DNA from: Paenibacillus camelliae
GTDB lineage: Bacteria > Bacillota > Bacilli > Paenibacillales > Paenibacillaceae
Direction: 5' to 3'
DNA: 64,000 bases
NCBI RefSeq assembly: GCF_023715345.1
Contig: NZ_JAMBNY010000002.1
Location: 310,001-374,000, forward strand
Numbering within the stretch: the stretch's first letter is position 1; the number at the start of each line of letters is the position of its first letter. Below the pieces are notes generated by a model. That model was not told where the DNA came from. It ran no database searches and saw nothing but the letters and a program-made list of their open reading frames with translations. The translations under genes were made by a program, and so were the position numbers. Positions 18,083 through 26,792 of this stretch are shown here, in pieces.

Positions 18083-20017
18083 TTACAAATTAATTACGTT
18101 ATTTTTATCTTCCACTTGCTTCTCCTTCTCTTGAAAGGAATAAAGCAAACATGTAAATGGAGGCAACTCTATTGAAATACTGTGCGGTTGACCGTGCATG
18201 GGCACTTGTTCACTATGAATTTCTCTATGTACAACCGTTGTCGTGCCACCATACTTGACTTCATTACTATGCAAAAGCAGCTCATATATACCTGACAAAG
18301 GCGCTCCAATTCGATAATGGTGATAATGGTTCTCCGAAAAATTGGCCACGATGAGCAAAAGACCATGTGAGCTTTTGCGAATAAAAGAAATTTGTGATTG
18401 AGCTGCATTATTCACATCTATCCAATGGAACGTTTCCGGCTCAAAATCGTTCTCCCAAAGCACAGGCTGATTACGGTATAGATGGTTCAGTTCCTTAACA
18501 TAGCGATGCATGCTTTGATGCGATTCATATTGCAGCACCTCCCAATCCAGCATATGCTGATCCTTCCATTCATCAAACTGGCCCCATTCCCCACCCATAA
18601 ATAGCAGTTTTTTTCCCGGGTGAGTGATCCAATAGCCGTAAAACATTCTAAGCTGGGCAAATTTCTGTTCATAGCTGCCCCACATTTTATTTAGCAATGA
18701 TCGTTTGCCATGTACGACCTCATCATGTGAGAGTGGAAGCACAAAGTTTTCTGAAAATGCGTACCAAATCGAAAAGGTAATGAGATGATGATGTGTTGTA
18801 CGCTCCTCTGGAGACATGGACATGTAACGCAGCATATCGTTCATCCATCCCATATTCCATTTATAGTTGAATCCGAGTCCCCCCACATCCGTTGGCTTCG
18901 TCACAGCAGCAAAAGAGGATGAATCCTCCGCAAGCATCAATATGTTGGGGTAATAATGAAAGATGGTTTCGTTCAATGTTCTGAGAAAGCGTATAGCGTT
19001 CAGATTGAGTCTTCCGCCATCTTCATTTAAGGTGTGAAGCTCTGGCGGCTTGTCCATATGGAGATCAAGCATTGTTGCAACAGCATCCACCCGTAAACCG
19101 TCAAAATGAAACGAATCTATCCAATAGATGGCGTTAGATAGTAAAAAGCTGATTACTTCACTTTTCGCGTAATCAAAGCTAAGCGTTCCCCATAGCGGCA
19201 GCTCCGCCCGCTTCCAGTCAGCCCCTTCATAGATCGGACTGCCATCAAAGCATCGCAGGCCATGATTGTCCTTGCAGAAATGGCCAGGGACCCAATCCAA
19301 GATGACACCGATATCTTGCTTATGACACTCATTAATGAAATGCTTCAGCTGATCTGGATTACCGTAGCGGCTTGTTGGGCTGTAAAACCCCGTCACCTGG
19401 TAACCCCATGACTGATCAAGCGGATGCTCCATTAACGGCAGTAATTCAATATGCGTATATCCCCATTCAATCACATAAGGAATAAGAAGATCAGCTAGTT
19501 CTTCATAGGTATAGTAATGCTCCTTTCCTTTTATCCTCCAGGAGCCAGCGTGTGCCTCATAGATTAATAGTGGTTGTTGATAGGAAGGAGCTTGCTGCAG
19601 TTTTTCATACCACGCTTGATCGGACCATTCAAAGTCATTCAGGCCATAGACAATCGATGCCGTATTCGGTCTTCGTTCGCTATAGAATGCATACGGATCA
19701 CTTTTTAGCAGAACATCTCCGTTAGCCGTAAGGATTCGGTATTTGTAGCGTGTGCCTTGCTGCATGCCTTCCATAAAGCCAATATGTATGCCTGTGCTGC
19801 CTACCCGTGTCAACGGTATTCCTTCGGTATCCCAGCCTATTTCATCTGTGACTATTGCTACTTGCCTTGCCTCCGGTGCCCAAACAGCAAATCGGACGCC
19901 CTGCTGACCATTCCAGCTCATCGGATGCGCCCCCATGAATCGGTAGCTATGGTGTGATAAGCCGCAGTTAAATAGATACAGCTCATCTAGTGAGATACCC
20001 CAATACGATTTCTTCAT
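18083..20017 (-). CDS. glgB: 1,4-alpha-glucan branching enzyme
   Basis: Introduces alpha-1,6 branches into glycogen; GH13 family, 644 residues. An N-terminal CBM48 domain is followed by the barrel with DWVPGHF, the nucleophile Asp in [11 protein letters not shown], acid/base Glu in LMLAEDSS and LSHDEVVHG. The ATG at 20017 follows GGAGGAG; the frame stays open upstream through a repeat array but that extension has no Shine-Dalgarno and repeats a short peptide, so it is excluded. First gene of the glycogen operon. No convincing consensus promoter was found between 20017 and the repeats. Confidence 0.96.
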   Translation of the reverse strand: MKKSYWGISLDELYLFNCGLSHHSYRFMGAHPMSWNGQQGVRFAVWAPEARQVAIVTDEIGWDTEGIPLTRVGSTGIHIGFMEGMQQGTRYKYRILTANGDVLLKSDPYAFYSERRPNTASIVYGLNDFEWSDQAWYEKLQQAPSYQQPLLIYEAHAGSWRIKGKEHYYTYEELADLLIPYVIEWGYTHIELLPLMEHPLDQSWGYQVTGFYSPTSRYGNPDQLKHFINECHKQDIGVILDWVPGHFCKDNHGLRCFDGSPIYEGADWKRAELPLWGTLSFDYAKSEVISFLLSNAIYWIDSFHFDGLRVDAVATMLDLHMDKPPELHTLNEDGGRLNLNAIRFLRTLNETIFHYYPNILMLAEDSSSFAAVTKPTDVGGLGFNYKWNMGWMNDMLRYMSMSPEERTTHHHLITFSIWYAFSENFVLPLSHDEVVHGKRSLLNKMWGSYEQKFAQLRMFYGYWITHPGKKLLFMGGEWGQFDEWKDQHMLDWEVLQYESHQSMHRYVKELNHLYRNQPVLWENDFEPETFHWIDVNNAAQSQISFIRKSSHGLLLIVANFSENHYHHYRIGAPLSGIYELLLHSNEVKYGGTTTVVHREIHSEQVPMHGQPHSISIELPPFTCLLYSFQEKEKQVEDKNNVINL

Positions 20018-20104
20018 TGATTCTCCTCCATGCCAACTTACAAACTTACCCATACTGATGTATATTATGATAAGCAGCAATACATGAAGGTTTGTTACAT
20101 ATAT

Positions 20105-20293
20105 TTTCAGCGCTCCGTAAATGATGAGGCTACAATTGCTGCCCTCTGATTTCAGCGCTCCGTAAATAGTGAGGCTACAATTGCTGTTGTCCACTGATTT
20201 CAGCGCTCCGTACATGGTGAGGTTACAATTGCTGTTGCCCTCCGATTTCAGCGCTCCGTAAATAGTGAGGTTACAATTGCTGTTGCCCTCCGA
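20105..20293. repeat. Four tandem 45-48 bp repeats upstream of glgB
   Basis: Copies begin with TTTCAGCGCTCCGTA at 20105, 20150, 20198 and 20246 (steps 45, 48, 48), each running through GAGGYTACAATTGCTG, with a truncated fifth start at 20294. All steps are multiples of three, so one open frame crosses them. The array lies in the 5' region of the glycogen operon and directly next to the hairpin at 20289-20328. Confidence 0.85.
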
Positions 20294-20328
20294 TTTCTAG
20301 ATGTGAATTAAATGTAGAAATCGGAGTA
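20289..20328. repeat. Hairpin at the centre of the glgB upstream repeat cluster
   Basis: CTCCGATTTCTA and TAGAAATCGGAG form a 12-bp stem with a 15-base loop. The left arm is also the junction sequence of the 48-bp repeats. It marks the point where repeats switch orientation. Confidence 0.7.
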
Positions 20329-20543
20329 CAAAGGCAACCGCTGCGCTTTTCCACTCTCACCATTACTCCTGTGGGGTTGTATCTTCGTGGGCGTTTCTGT
20401 GATGTTCTCACACCATCACTTGGCTGGAGCTCATATTGGGCTGTTTCTGCGATGTAATCTCGCCATTACTCCTTAGAGTGTTTGGACATTTGAGTTCTTT
20501 TGTTAGTAGATTTCGAAGCTCTGTGATCCAGGGGGGATTAAGA
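20329..20543. repeat. Decayed inverted copies of the glgB upstream repeat
   Basis: No gene is supported here. Read on the minus strand, the stretch contains two or three units of about 50 bases that start like GGAGTAATGGCGAGATTAC and continue CGCAGAAACAGCCC. They line up with the GTGAGGTTACAATTGCTGTTGCCC part of the tandem repeats at 20105-20293. Thus it looks like an older, inverted extension of the same repeat family, up to the ribosome binding site of the lipoprotein gene. Confidence 0.45.
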
Positions 20544-20867
20544 ATGAAGCATAAAATTATTATGATCATTATTGTTACGATGGTTCTAATGATACTTACA
20601 TGTTGTGCTCGTGGAGTAGAGGATTATCCTGCAGCTGTACAGTGGAATGACAATGTTTACTTGGGATCAGGTGACTTTATTTCTGAAGCTGAAATCGGAG
20701 ATAAAATAGGAACGATTAGTAAAAATGTATCTACTTTTCCGAAAAACAACGGAGAAGCAAATGCTTATCCAGCTGGTAGCAATATTTATGAGATCAGGGG
20801 ATCTTCTTCCAAGGAGTCCATCGCAATCGAAGATAATGGACAGTATCGGATATTCAATCATCATTAG
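20544..20867 (+). CDS. Putative small lipoprotein, unknown function
   Basis: A 107-residue protein I do not recognise. Residues 1-20 are a signal peptide (MKHKIIMIIIVTMVLMILTC) with a Cys-Cys pair that gives an atypical lipobox. The mature part begins with EDYPAAVQWNDNVYLGSG and ends with a beta-rich segment (AGSNIYEIRGSS, ESIAIEDNGQYRIF). GGGGGG precedes the ATG at 20544; the frame extends upstream to 20436 across repeat DNA, which I exclude. It stands alone, convergent with helD, sharing the terminator at 20893-20940. Confidence 0.65.
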   Translation: MKHKIIMIIIVTMVLMILTCCARGVEDYPAAVQWNDNVYLGSGDFISEAEIGDKIGTISKNVSTFPKNNGEANAYPAGSNIYEIRGSSSKESIAIEDNGQYRIFNHH

Positions 20868-20892
20868 TGCTTGCAAGGTTGTAGTATACAAA

Positions 20893-20940
20893 AACAAGCC
20901 GCTGACGATACAACAAACGTTGTATCGTTAGCGGCTTGTT
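20893..20940. terminator. Bidirectional terminator between the lipoprotein gene and helD
   Basis: AACAAGCCGCTGACGATACA pairs with TGTATCGTTAGCGGCTTGTT: about 22 bp with one G-T pair and a tetraloop, and A/T runs on both sides. Confidence 0.88.
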
Positions 20941-20956
20941 AATAGATTAGCTTTAT

Positions 20957-23263
20957 TTAGTTTGTTAAAAATGGGGTGAGCTCGCCTGAAGAAAACAGCA
21001 CTAGCTCGTGCATCGCGCGTGTACATGCGGTATAGAACAGCTTACGCTCACTTTCGAGCTCGTAGCTGTTTCTGCTTGCATCATATATGAGCACACAGTC
21101 GAATTCTACGCCTTTGGCTAAATACGTAGGAATAACCATAATTCCTTTTTCAAACGTTGCTGTTTCTTGATCAATAAGCTTAAGCGTCTTCCAGCGATCG
21201 GAGTAGCGTTCATACACTTCGCTGCACTCCTGAGCTGTTTTGCATATAATCGCAATCGACGAAAAGCCTTCTCTTAACCAGCGCTGTAGCAGCTCATCTA
21301 CCGCTTTATCATAGGCGTCATCATTTTCAATGATTGATACGACAGGCTCTTGCCCATGTCGATTGAATGGAATGATTTGATCCCCGCCATCAATAATTTT
21401 AGATGTAAATTCTACAATCTCCTGGGTTGAGCGATAGCTTCTAAGCAGTGACATATATTCCGTCTCGCTAGCATCAAATAAGCCATCTAATGGATTAAAT
21501 TGATCCAGCATACTCGTATTAATGAATATTGCTTGATTGATATCTCCGACGATAGTCATTCGGCTCCGTGGAAATATTCGCTTCAAATAATGAAGCTGGA
21601 AAGGCGAATAATCCTGTCCTTCATCAATAAAGACGTATTTAACCGAAGTGTTTGTATGAAAACCTTCCAATCGTTCCTTTAAATATAAATATGGCGTTGC
21701 GTCTTCATAAGGCATCTCTTTGTTAATAAGACGTTCCATCGTTAACGTAGAGATGCTTTGCCATAGTTCTGGCGAAACTCCACTTGGAACCTGCTCCTGC
21801 TGGAACATTAAAGTATAGATCATAGGCATATCGATATACTTTAACAGCTTAACCTGTCGACGAAGCTTCTTAAATTTTTCCTGCACAATTCGAGCGGCTA
21901 GAAAGTTACGCTCTGCCTCATAATCATTAAAGGATTGCTCCGTAAATTTCTTCTTTTGTCGTAGATGCTGGAACGCTTCTACATATTGCTCATTATCTAA
22001 AAGCTCTAATGCTTCATCGACCCAGCTCTCCTTTTGCTCCTCCTTTGACAACGCTGTAAGCTCTTTTAGGAGCATATTCGTCAGATCACGCAAACGAATC
22101 GGTATATTTAGCTTTGAATCAAGCGCATAAAACATCTCTGTAATTTTCTTCTTGGAGATAAGCACCTTTCCTCGGAATACAATACTCTTAAACTGCATTC
22201 CTTCCTGTCCAAGGCTCTCTACATATTGATCGATGTAGGTCATAAAGCTTGCTGTGCCCTTGAGCTTTATGCTTGCAATATTCGATTCATAATCTGGGTC
22301 GTCATAAGCGGTTAGACAATACTCCAATTGCTGAAATTGATCTTCAAGCTCAAATGCTTTGCCTAAACGATGCTCTAGATATTGACCGTACGTCGTTTGC
22401 TCCATATTTTGCTCACCAAGCTCAGGCAATACGGTCGATACATAGCTGTTAAACATCGGATTAGGAGAGAATAGAACAATTTGCTCAGCAGTTAAAGACT
22501 CACGAAAACGGTAAAGTAAGTAAGCAACACGCTGAAGCGCTGCTGACGTTTTTCCACTTCCCGCAGGTCCTTGAACAACAAGCAGCTTTGCATGCTCATT
22601 ACGAATAATAGCATTTTGCTCCTGCTGAATTGTAGCAACGATGCTTTTCATCTGTGCGTCTGAATGCTTGCCAAGCACATCCTGCAGGATTTCATCACCA
22701 ATCGTCACACCTGTATCGAACATGGAAAGGAGCTTACCATATCGAATAATATATTGTCTTTTTAGCGTCATCTCGCCCCTAATCGTTCCATTCGGCGTTC
22801 GATAGGAGATTGGGCCGGGGCCATAATCATAGTACACGCTAGAAATTGGTGCACGCCAATCATATACTAGATACTTATCATTTTCATCATCCAGTAGAGA
22901 GCCAACACCAAGATAAATTGCATCTACCGGCTCACCCTCCTCAGCCACATCGATACGTCCAAAATAAGGGGACATTTCTAGCTTATGAAGAAGCTTTACT
23001 TGATCATTTAACAGCCGTTCACTGCGCTCACGCTCGGAAAGCAGCTCTGCCTGCTGCTTCATGCTGGCATATGTTTCTGCTGTCTCCGCAGCATCCTCGA
23101 AGTTTACAGTTACATCCTCCCAGAAATTGCGTTTAATATCTACGATCTCAGATTTAATATCTCCGGTTACATCGGTAATTTTCTCTAATCGACTACGTAT
23201 CAGCTCCGTCACTTGCTCTACTCGTTGCTGTTCCTCAACATAATCATCTGGCATATTCGACAT
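20957..23263 (-). CDS. helD: HelD-type RNA polymerase-recycling helicase (UvrD/Rep superfamily)
   Basis: HelD is a superfamily 1 ATPase that removes stalled RNA polymerase from DNA. The N-terminal 100 residues are a charged coiled coil, the arm that enters the polymerase secondary channel. Walker A GPAGSGKTS is at 232-240, Walker B FIDEGQDYSPFQ near 550, and motif IV-VI segments VGDINQAIF and FYTACTRAMHEL follow. Length of 768 residues is typical of the Bacillus class. Shine-Dalgarno AAGGAGG is 5 bases from the ATG. Its start lies 20 bases inside the end of the hydrolase gene, so translation is probably coupled. Confidence 0.92.
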   Translation of the reverse strand: MSNMPDDYVEEQQRVEQVTELIRSRLEKITDVTGDIKSEIVDIKRNFWEDVTVNFEDAAETAETYASMKQQAELLSERERSERLLNDQVKLLHKLEMSPYFGRIDVAEEGEPVDAIYLGVGSLLDDENDKYLVYDWRAPISSVYYDYGPGPISYRTPNGTIRGEMTLKRQYIIRYGKLLSMFDTGVTIGDEILQDVLGKHSDAQMKSIVATIQQEQNAIIRNEHAKLLVVQGPAGSGKTSAALQRVAYLLYRFRESLTAEQIVLFSPNPMFNSYVSTVLPELGEQNMEQTTYGQYLEHRLGKAFELEDQFQQLEYCLTAYDDPDYESNIASIKLKGTASFMTYIDQYVESLGQEGMQFKSIVFRGKVLISKKKITEMFYALDSKLNIPIRLRDLTNMLLKELTALSKEEQKESWVDEALELLDNEQYVEAFQHLRQKKKFTEQSFNDYEAERNFLAARIVQEKFKKLRRQVKLLKYIDMPMIYTLMFQQEQVPSGVSPELWQSISTLTMERLINKEMPYEDATPYLYLKERLEGFHTNTSVKYVFIDEGQDYSPFQLHYLKRIFPRSRMTIVGDINQAIFINTSMLDQFNPLDGLFDASETEYMSLLRSYRSTQEIVEFTSKIIDGGDQIIPFNRHGQEPVVSIIENDDAYDKAVDELLQRWLREGFSSIAIICKTAQECSEVYERYSDRWKTLKLIDQETATFEKGIMVIPTYLAKGVEFDCVLIYDASRNSYELESERKLFYTACTRAMHELVLFSSGELTPFLTN

Positions 23264-25772
23264 AAGTACCTCCTTCTGTGATATAGCCTAGTGCGTCTAT
23301 TATCATGCTTCCCTGCTCTTGCTTAAATATAAATGAAATTGATTCTACATCTGACGCAAATAGCACACCATCTCTTGGGTACTCTTGCTCAATCAGTGAA
23401 ATCGGAATGACGTACGTCTGTAGTAAAGGTTCGACTGAAACATCGTATTTCCCTTTCTTTATATTCTCTTCCAGCCATTCTTGCTTCGTAAAATCATGTG
23501 CGGCAGGATGTAAAATATGATAAAAGGGCTCAAGATCAAATGTTTGCTCTCCCCAGTGTCCAGCCTTTAGCTTCAGTTGAAGCTGAAGTCCTGTGTAAGC
23601 TTCTGCATCATCAGCTTGCTCTATGTTATCATTATCACGATTTGCCTCAACGACACTATTCTCCGAATCAGCAGCATTTATACTTTTTAAGTTCATTGAA
23701 TTTTGATCCGCTAGGTTCTGCGAATTCTGCAATTCTTCAGAAAGTTTCTCTTCCTCTTCGGGGTCCATCATTCTTTCTGCCCTAGCTAGCGAAACAACAA
23801 TTGAGCTGATCTGACGCTCATGGTTAGTGTACGGCAAATGCTCAATAGGGAGAGTTAGCACACTGTCCGCCTCTTCCCAGTTCACCCATAATACGCGATT
23901 CTGCTTATCTCCGCCACTTCTGCCCTTCAGATCAATGGTCTTCGCCGTCAACGAGGTATCGTTATCTGCGCCGAGCGTGAAAGGCTTCTCAAAATCATAC
24001 CATTGCTTCGTATTCGAGCTGCTATAACGACTCACATAGCCTGTTAAAGGCAGCTGTTCACCAATTGTCCGATAATCCTGGAATACTGCCTCGTACTTCG
24101 TATCGCCAGTAAAGCTTGCCTGTAGAAAGCTGTGTATGAACAGCTTGGCAGCCTGACGTTGATCCTCACCATTCATGAGATCTGCAGTATTAAGCGCTAA
24201 TGCACCCGGAAAATTTTCGTCGTACTTTCCCCACACCGTATTAAACTGTCCATGATTCGCATGATATATCTCAACACTCGCTTTAAAATGACCAGCCCTA
24301 GAAAACGTCGTTCGTTCATACTGACGCTCACCATAGGACTCGGTTAGATCGGCATCCATCGTGCCATGCAAGTTTAAATAGTTAACATTACGCAAATAAG
24401 CCTGCTTACTGTCAACACGATAATCTGTAGGTGCTACGGCAACGACCGCTTGAATGTTCACCTTATCCAGGACTGATACGACCGGAATGTCATCGATTAG
24501 CCATTTACGAGCATCGACAGCCATCGCAGCTGCCTGACCGCCTCGCGAATGTCCAATTAACGCGACATGATTCCAATCTGCAGGAAATTCTTCATCATAT
24601 AAGCTATTCATATGAGCAAGCATTAACCATGAGCGCAGCAGCTGATCATCATCAACGATTCCAGACCATACAGAATAATTTAAAAAGTTTGCATCGATTG
24701 AGCTGACGATCATCCCATGAGATGCAAGTAATTCTGCAAGATATCCATATCCATCAGAGGAGTCCTCCTCACTTAGATGGTTACCATGCATAATAAAAAC
24801 GATTGGAAAAGGTCCTTCTCCTTCTGGAATCCACAGCTGTCCCTTCATTGGAATCTCCTGCTCTGTAAATCCCCAATACTGTTCCTTCGTCCATGACCAA
24901 TCCTTTAATACGGTCGATCCATCTGTTGATGGGACATAGAGCGTAGAAGAATCATCATCCGTGTCCCAGCTTGGATCAGAATGATAGCGATAATGAGTAA
25001 AGGAATATTCACCTTGCTCAGCCAGCTGTATACCTAGCGGTTGAAGCTTTAATTGCTGTTCTACCTCTTCTTCATCTACGGATAGATCTACTTTATCTGA
25101 ATCTTCCGAATCCATTATCGCAGTTTCTTGATCTGCATCACTATATTCTTCCATTGCGGAAGCATCCTGCAGCAATACAGCAGAGTACTGCGCGATGTAT
25201 TTTGCTTTCTGTACGTTATCCCAGTAGCTTTTGATAGCAAGCCCAGAAAAGACAATACATAGTAGCGAGGCTACCGTTGCGATAACGGTAGGCAATGATT
25301 TTTTTCGATATGCGTATAAATATGAAACAAGCAATGCAAGCAAACCAAGTGCACTAACAATGATGATGTTCGTGATCGATATGGCTTTCCATCCCCAATT
25401 GCTTCGCTCAAAAATAATCGTTGTTTGCAGAATAATCCCTAGAATTCCCGTTACCCAACCAGCTATTGACCTCAAATAAAAAAACGAAAATATAAAATAA
25501 AGTCCTAACACTAAAACTGCAGAAGCTAACACATAAATTGTACCGATTATCGCATAATCAGCCCATAGACCAAGTCCTGTCGGTAGACCTGGAATGGTTA
25601 AGGCCATCTCCATACATAATCCTGCATAAAAAACGGTCAAAGCTGCTTGATTCGCCCTGCTTGGGATGGCAATTGCTATATGAAACCTCTTCTTAATCCA
25701 TCGAATCAACCTTTGCTTACGCGACAAGGAAGCAACTCCCTCTTCTAGGATGGCTTCTTGATCGTTAACCAA
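23244..25772 (-). CDS. Membrane-anchored alpha/beta hydrolase, function unknown
   Basis: An 842-residue protein with about five membrane helices in residues 43-180 and an acidic linker (200-240). An alpha/beta-hydrolase domain follows from about 310, with oxyanion region IMHGNHLSEED and nucleophile Ser409 in GHSRGG; the catalytic His is probably in YHANHGQFNTVWG. The C-terminal 300 residues are beta-rich. The hydrolase should face outward if the helix count is right. The substrate is unknown. The TTG at 25772 lies inside the ABC gene; another TTG at 25727 with GAGGGAG just after that gene's stop is an alternative. It is flanked by overlapping genes on both sides. Confidence 0.75.
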   Translation of the reverse strand: MVNDQEAILEEGVASLSRKQRLIRWIKKRFHIAIAIPSRANQAALTVFYAGLCMEMALTIPGLPTGLGLWADYAIIGTIYVLASAVLVLGLYFIFSFFYLRSIAGWVTGILGIILQTTIIFERSNWGWKAISITNIIIVSALGLLALLVSYLYAYRKKSLPTVIATVASLLCIVFSGLAIKSYWDNVQKAKYIAQYSAVLLQDASAMEEYSDADQETAIMDSEDSDKVDLSVDEEEVEQQLKLQPLGIQLAEQGEYSFTHYRYHSDPSWDTDDDSSTLYVPSTDGSTVLKDWSWTKEQYWGFTEQEIPMKGQLWIPEGEGPFPIVFIMHGNHLSEEDSSDGYGYLAELLASHGMIVSSIDANFLNYSVWSGIVDDDQLLRSWLMLAHMNSLYDEEFPADWNHVALIGHSRGGQAAAMAVDARKWLIDDIPVVSVLDKVNIQAVVAVAPTDYRVDSKQAYLRNVNYLNLHGTMDADLTESYGERQYERTTFSRAGHFKASVEIYHANHGQFNTVWGKYDENFPGALALNTADLMNGEDQRQAAKLFIHSFLQASFTGDTKYEAVFQDYRTIGEQLPLTGYVSRYSSSNTKQWYDFEKPFTLGADNDTSLTAKTIDLKGRSGGDKQNRVLWVNWEEADSVLTLPIEHLPYTNHERQISSIVVSLARAERMMDPEEEEKLSEELQNSQNLADQNSMNLKSINAADSENSVVEANRDNDNIEQADDAEAYTGLQLQLKLKAGHWGEQTFDLEPFYHILHPAAHDFTKQEWLEENIKKGKYDVSVEPLLQTYVIPISLIEQEYPRDGVLFASDVESISFIFKQEQGSMIIDALGYITEGGTYVEYAR

Positions 25773-26527
25773 TATCTTTCATTCTCCTTTTCAAGATGGA
25801 TTGGCACTTCATAAAAGCTCGACATCGTATGCTGAGTAAGCACTTCCTCAGTTGTTCCGCTCGCAAAGATTTTTCCATCCTTCAATAACAACGTATGTGT
25901 GAAGCAAGGTAGAATTTCTTCCACATGATGGGTTACATAGATTAACGTTGGGCACTGCTCTTGACCTCTTAGCTCTGTAATCATATTAAGCAGCTGCTCA
26001 CGTGCAAGCAGATCCAAGCCTGTACACGGCTCGTCAAGTATAAGCAGCTTGGGTTTATTCATTAAGGCTCTAGCGATTAGTACTCTTTGCTTCTCTCCTT
26101 GAGACAATGTACGATAAGGTGATTTTGCTAAATGCTCACAGCCCATAGAAGACAACCACTTCAATGCAGCGTCACGTTCGTCAGCAGTTGGTGTGTCATA
26201 TATGCCAATGGATGCGTCTCTGCCACTCAGCACGATATCGACTGCCATGTCGCTGCCATATAATCTCTGCTGCATAGAGGTACTGACCCAGCCTATCTCT
26301 TTACGGAGCTCTCTTAAATCGTAGGTGCCAAATTCATGACCTAATACTGAAATTTTACCGCTTGTCGGCCACTGATAGCCGTTCACCATATTAAGTAAAG
26401 ATGTTTTGCCAGACCCATTTAATCCAAGCAAACACCAATGTTCTCCTTCTTTAACCTGCCAATGAATTTGCTGCAGAATTGTACGTTCTTCACGTTCCCA
26501 ATGAATATGCTGTAAATCAATTATCAT
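25745..26527 (-). CDS. ABC transporter ATP-binding protein (YlmA-like)
   Basis: A single-domain ABC ATPase of 260 residues: Walker A GLNGSGKTS, Q-loop region, signature LSQGEKQRV (Gln where most have Gly), Walker B LLILDEPCTGLD and switch VTHH. It resembles the YlmA group of B. subtilis. No permease or binding protein is adjacent. Instead the next gene is a multi-helix hydrolase that overlaps it by 28 bases. Either the hydrolase's membrane part is the partner, or the ATPase is a soluble regulator; neither can be shown from sequence. Confidence 0.85.
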   Translation of the reverse strand: MIIDLQHIHWEREERTILQQIHWQVKEGEHWCLLGLNGSGKTSLLNMVNGYQWPTSGKISVLGHEFGTYDLRELRKEIGWVSTSMQQRLYGSDMAVDIVLSGRDASIGIYDTPTADERDAALKWLSSMGCEHLAKSPYRTLSQGEKQRVLIARALMNKPKLLILDEPCTGLDLLAREQLLNMITELRGQEQCPTLIYVTHHVEEILPCFTHTLLLKDGKIFASGTTEEVLTQHTMSSFYEVPIHLEKENERYWLTIKKPS

Positions 26528-26681
26528 ATAATGTGCCTCCTTAACAAAAGCTCTTCTTATTCTACCACGTTCACTGTGTAGTCACTACTTTTCAAGTCCT
26601 TATGCAACACAAAAGAAACTGCCTCATAGATCAGTTAGATCTAGCTAAGATGCAACTCATCTAAAATAACTTTATTTACCC

Positions 26682-26757
26682 TTCGATTAGTTACTCATAA
26701 CTAATCGAATAAAAAAGCAAGTATTGAGGATGCATATCAGCATCCAGCAATACTTGC
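26682..26757 (-). terminator. Tandem hairpins after the GH26-like gene
   Basis: The first hairpin on the minus strand (26717-26757) pairs GCAAGTATTG with CAATACTTGC around an inner GGATGC/GCATCC stem and ends in TTTTTTA, a normal terminator. A second perfect hairpin lies at 26682-26709 (TTCGATTAGTTA/TAACTAATCGAA, loop CTCA). It is not followed by a T-run on the minus strand, but is followed by an A/T run on the plus strand. The interval 26528-26681 otherwise shows nothing. Confidence 0.75.
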
Positions 26758-26792
26758 TCGCTAATGAATGGGATTAGTGCAAAAAACGTTCA

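Noticed and set aside
20018..20215. N-terminal extension of glgB containing IYGALK repeats
   Set aside because: The residues come from the 48-bp DNA repeats; the family start and GGAGGAG point to 20017.
20105..20293. CRISPR-like array
   Set aside because: The repeats are contiguous 45-48 bp units without unique spacers, and no cas genes are present.
20436..20543. Longer start of the lipoprotein gene
   Set aside because: It would put 36 residues ahead of the signal peptide and crosses decayed repeat DNA.
25231..25479. Plus-strand open frame within the hydrolase gene
   Set aside because: Shadow frame antisense to the membrane helices.
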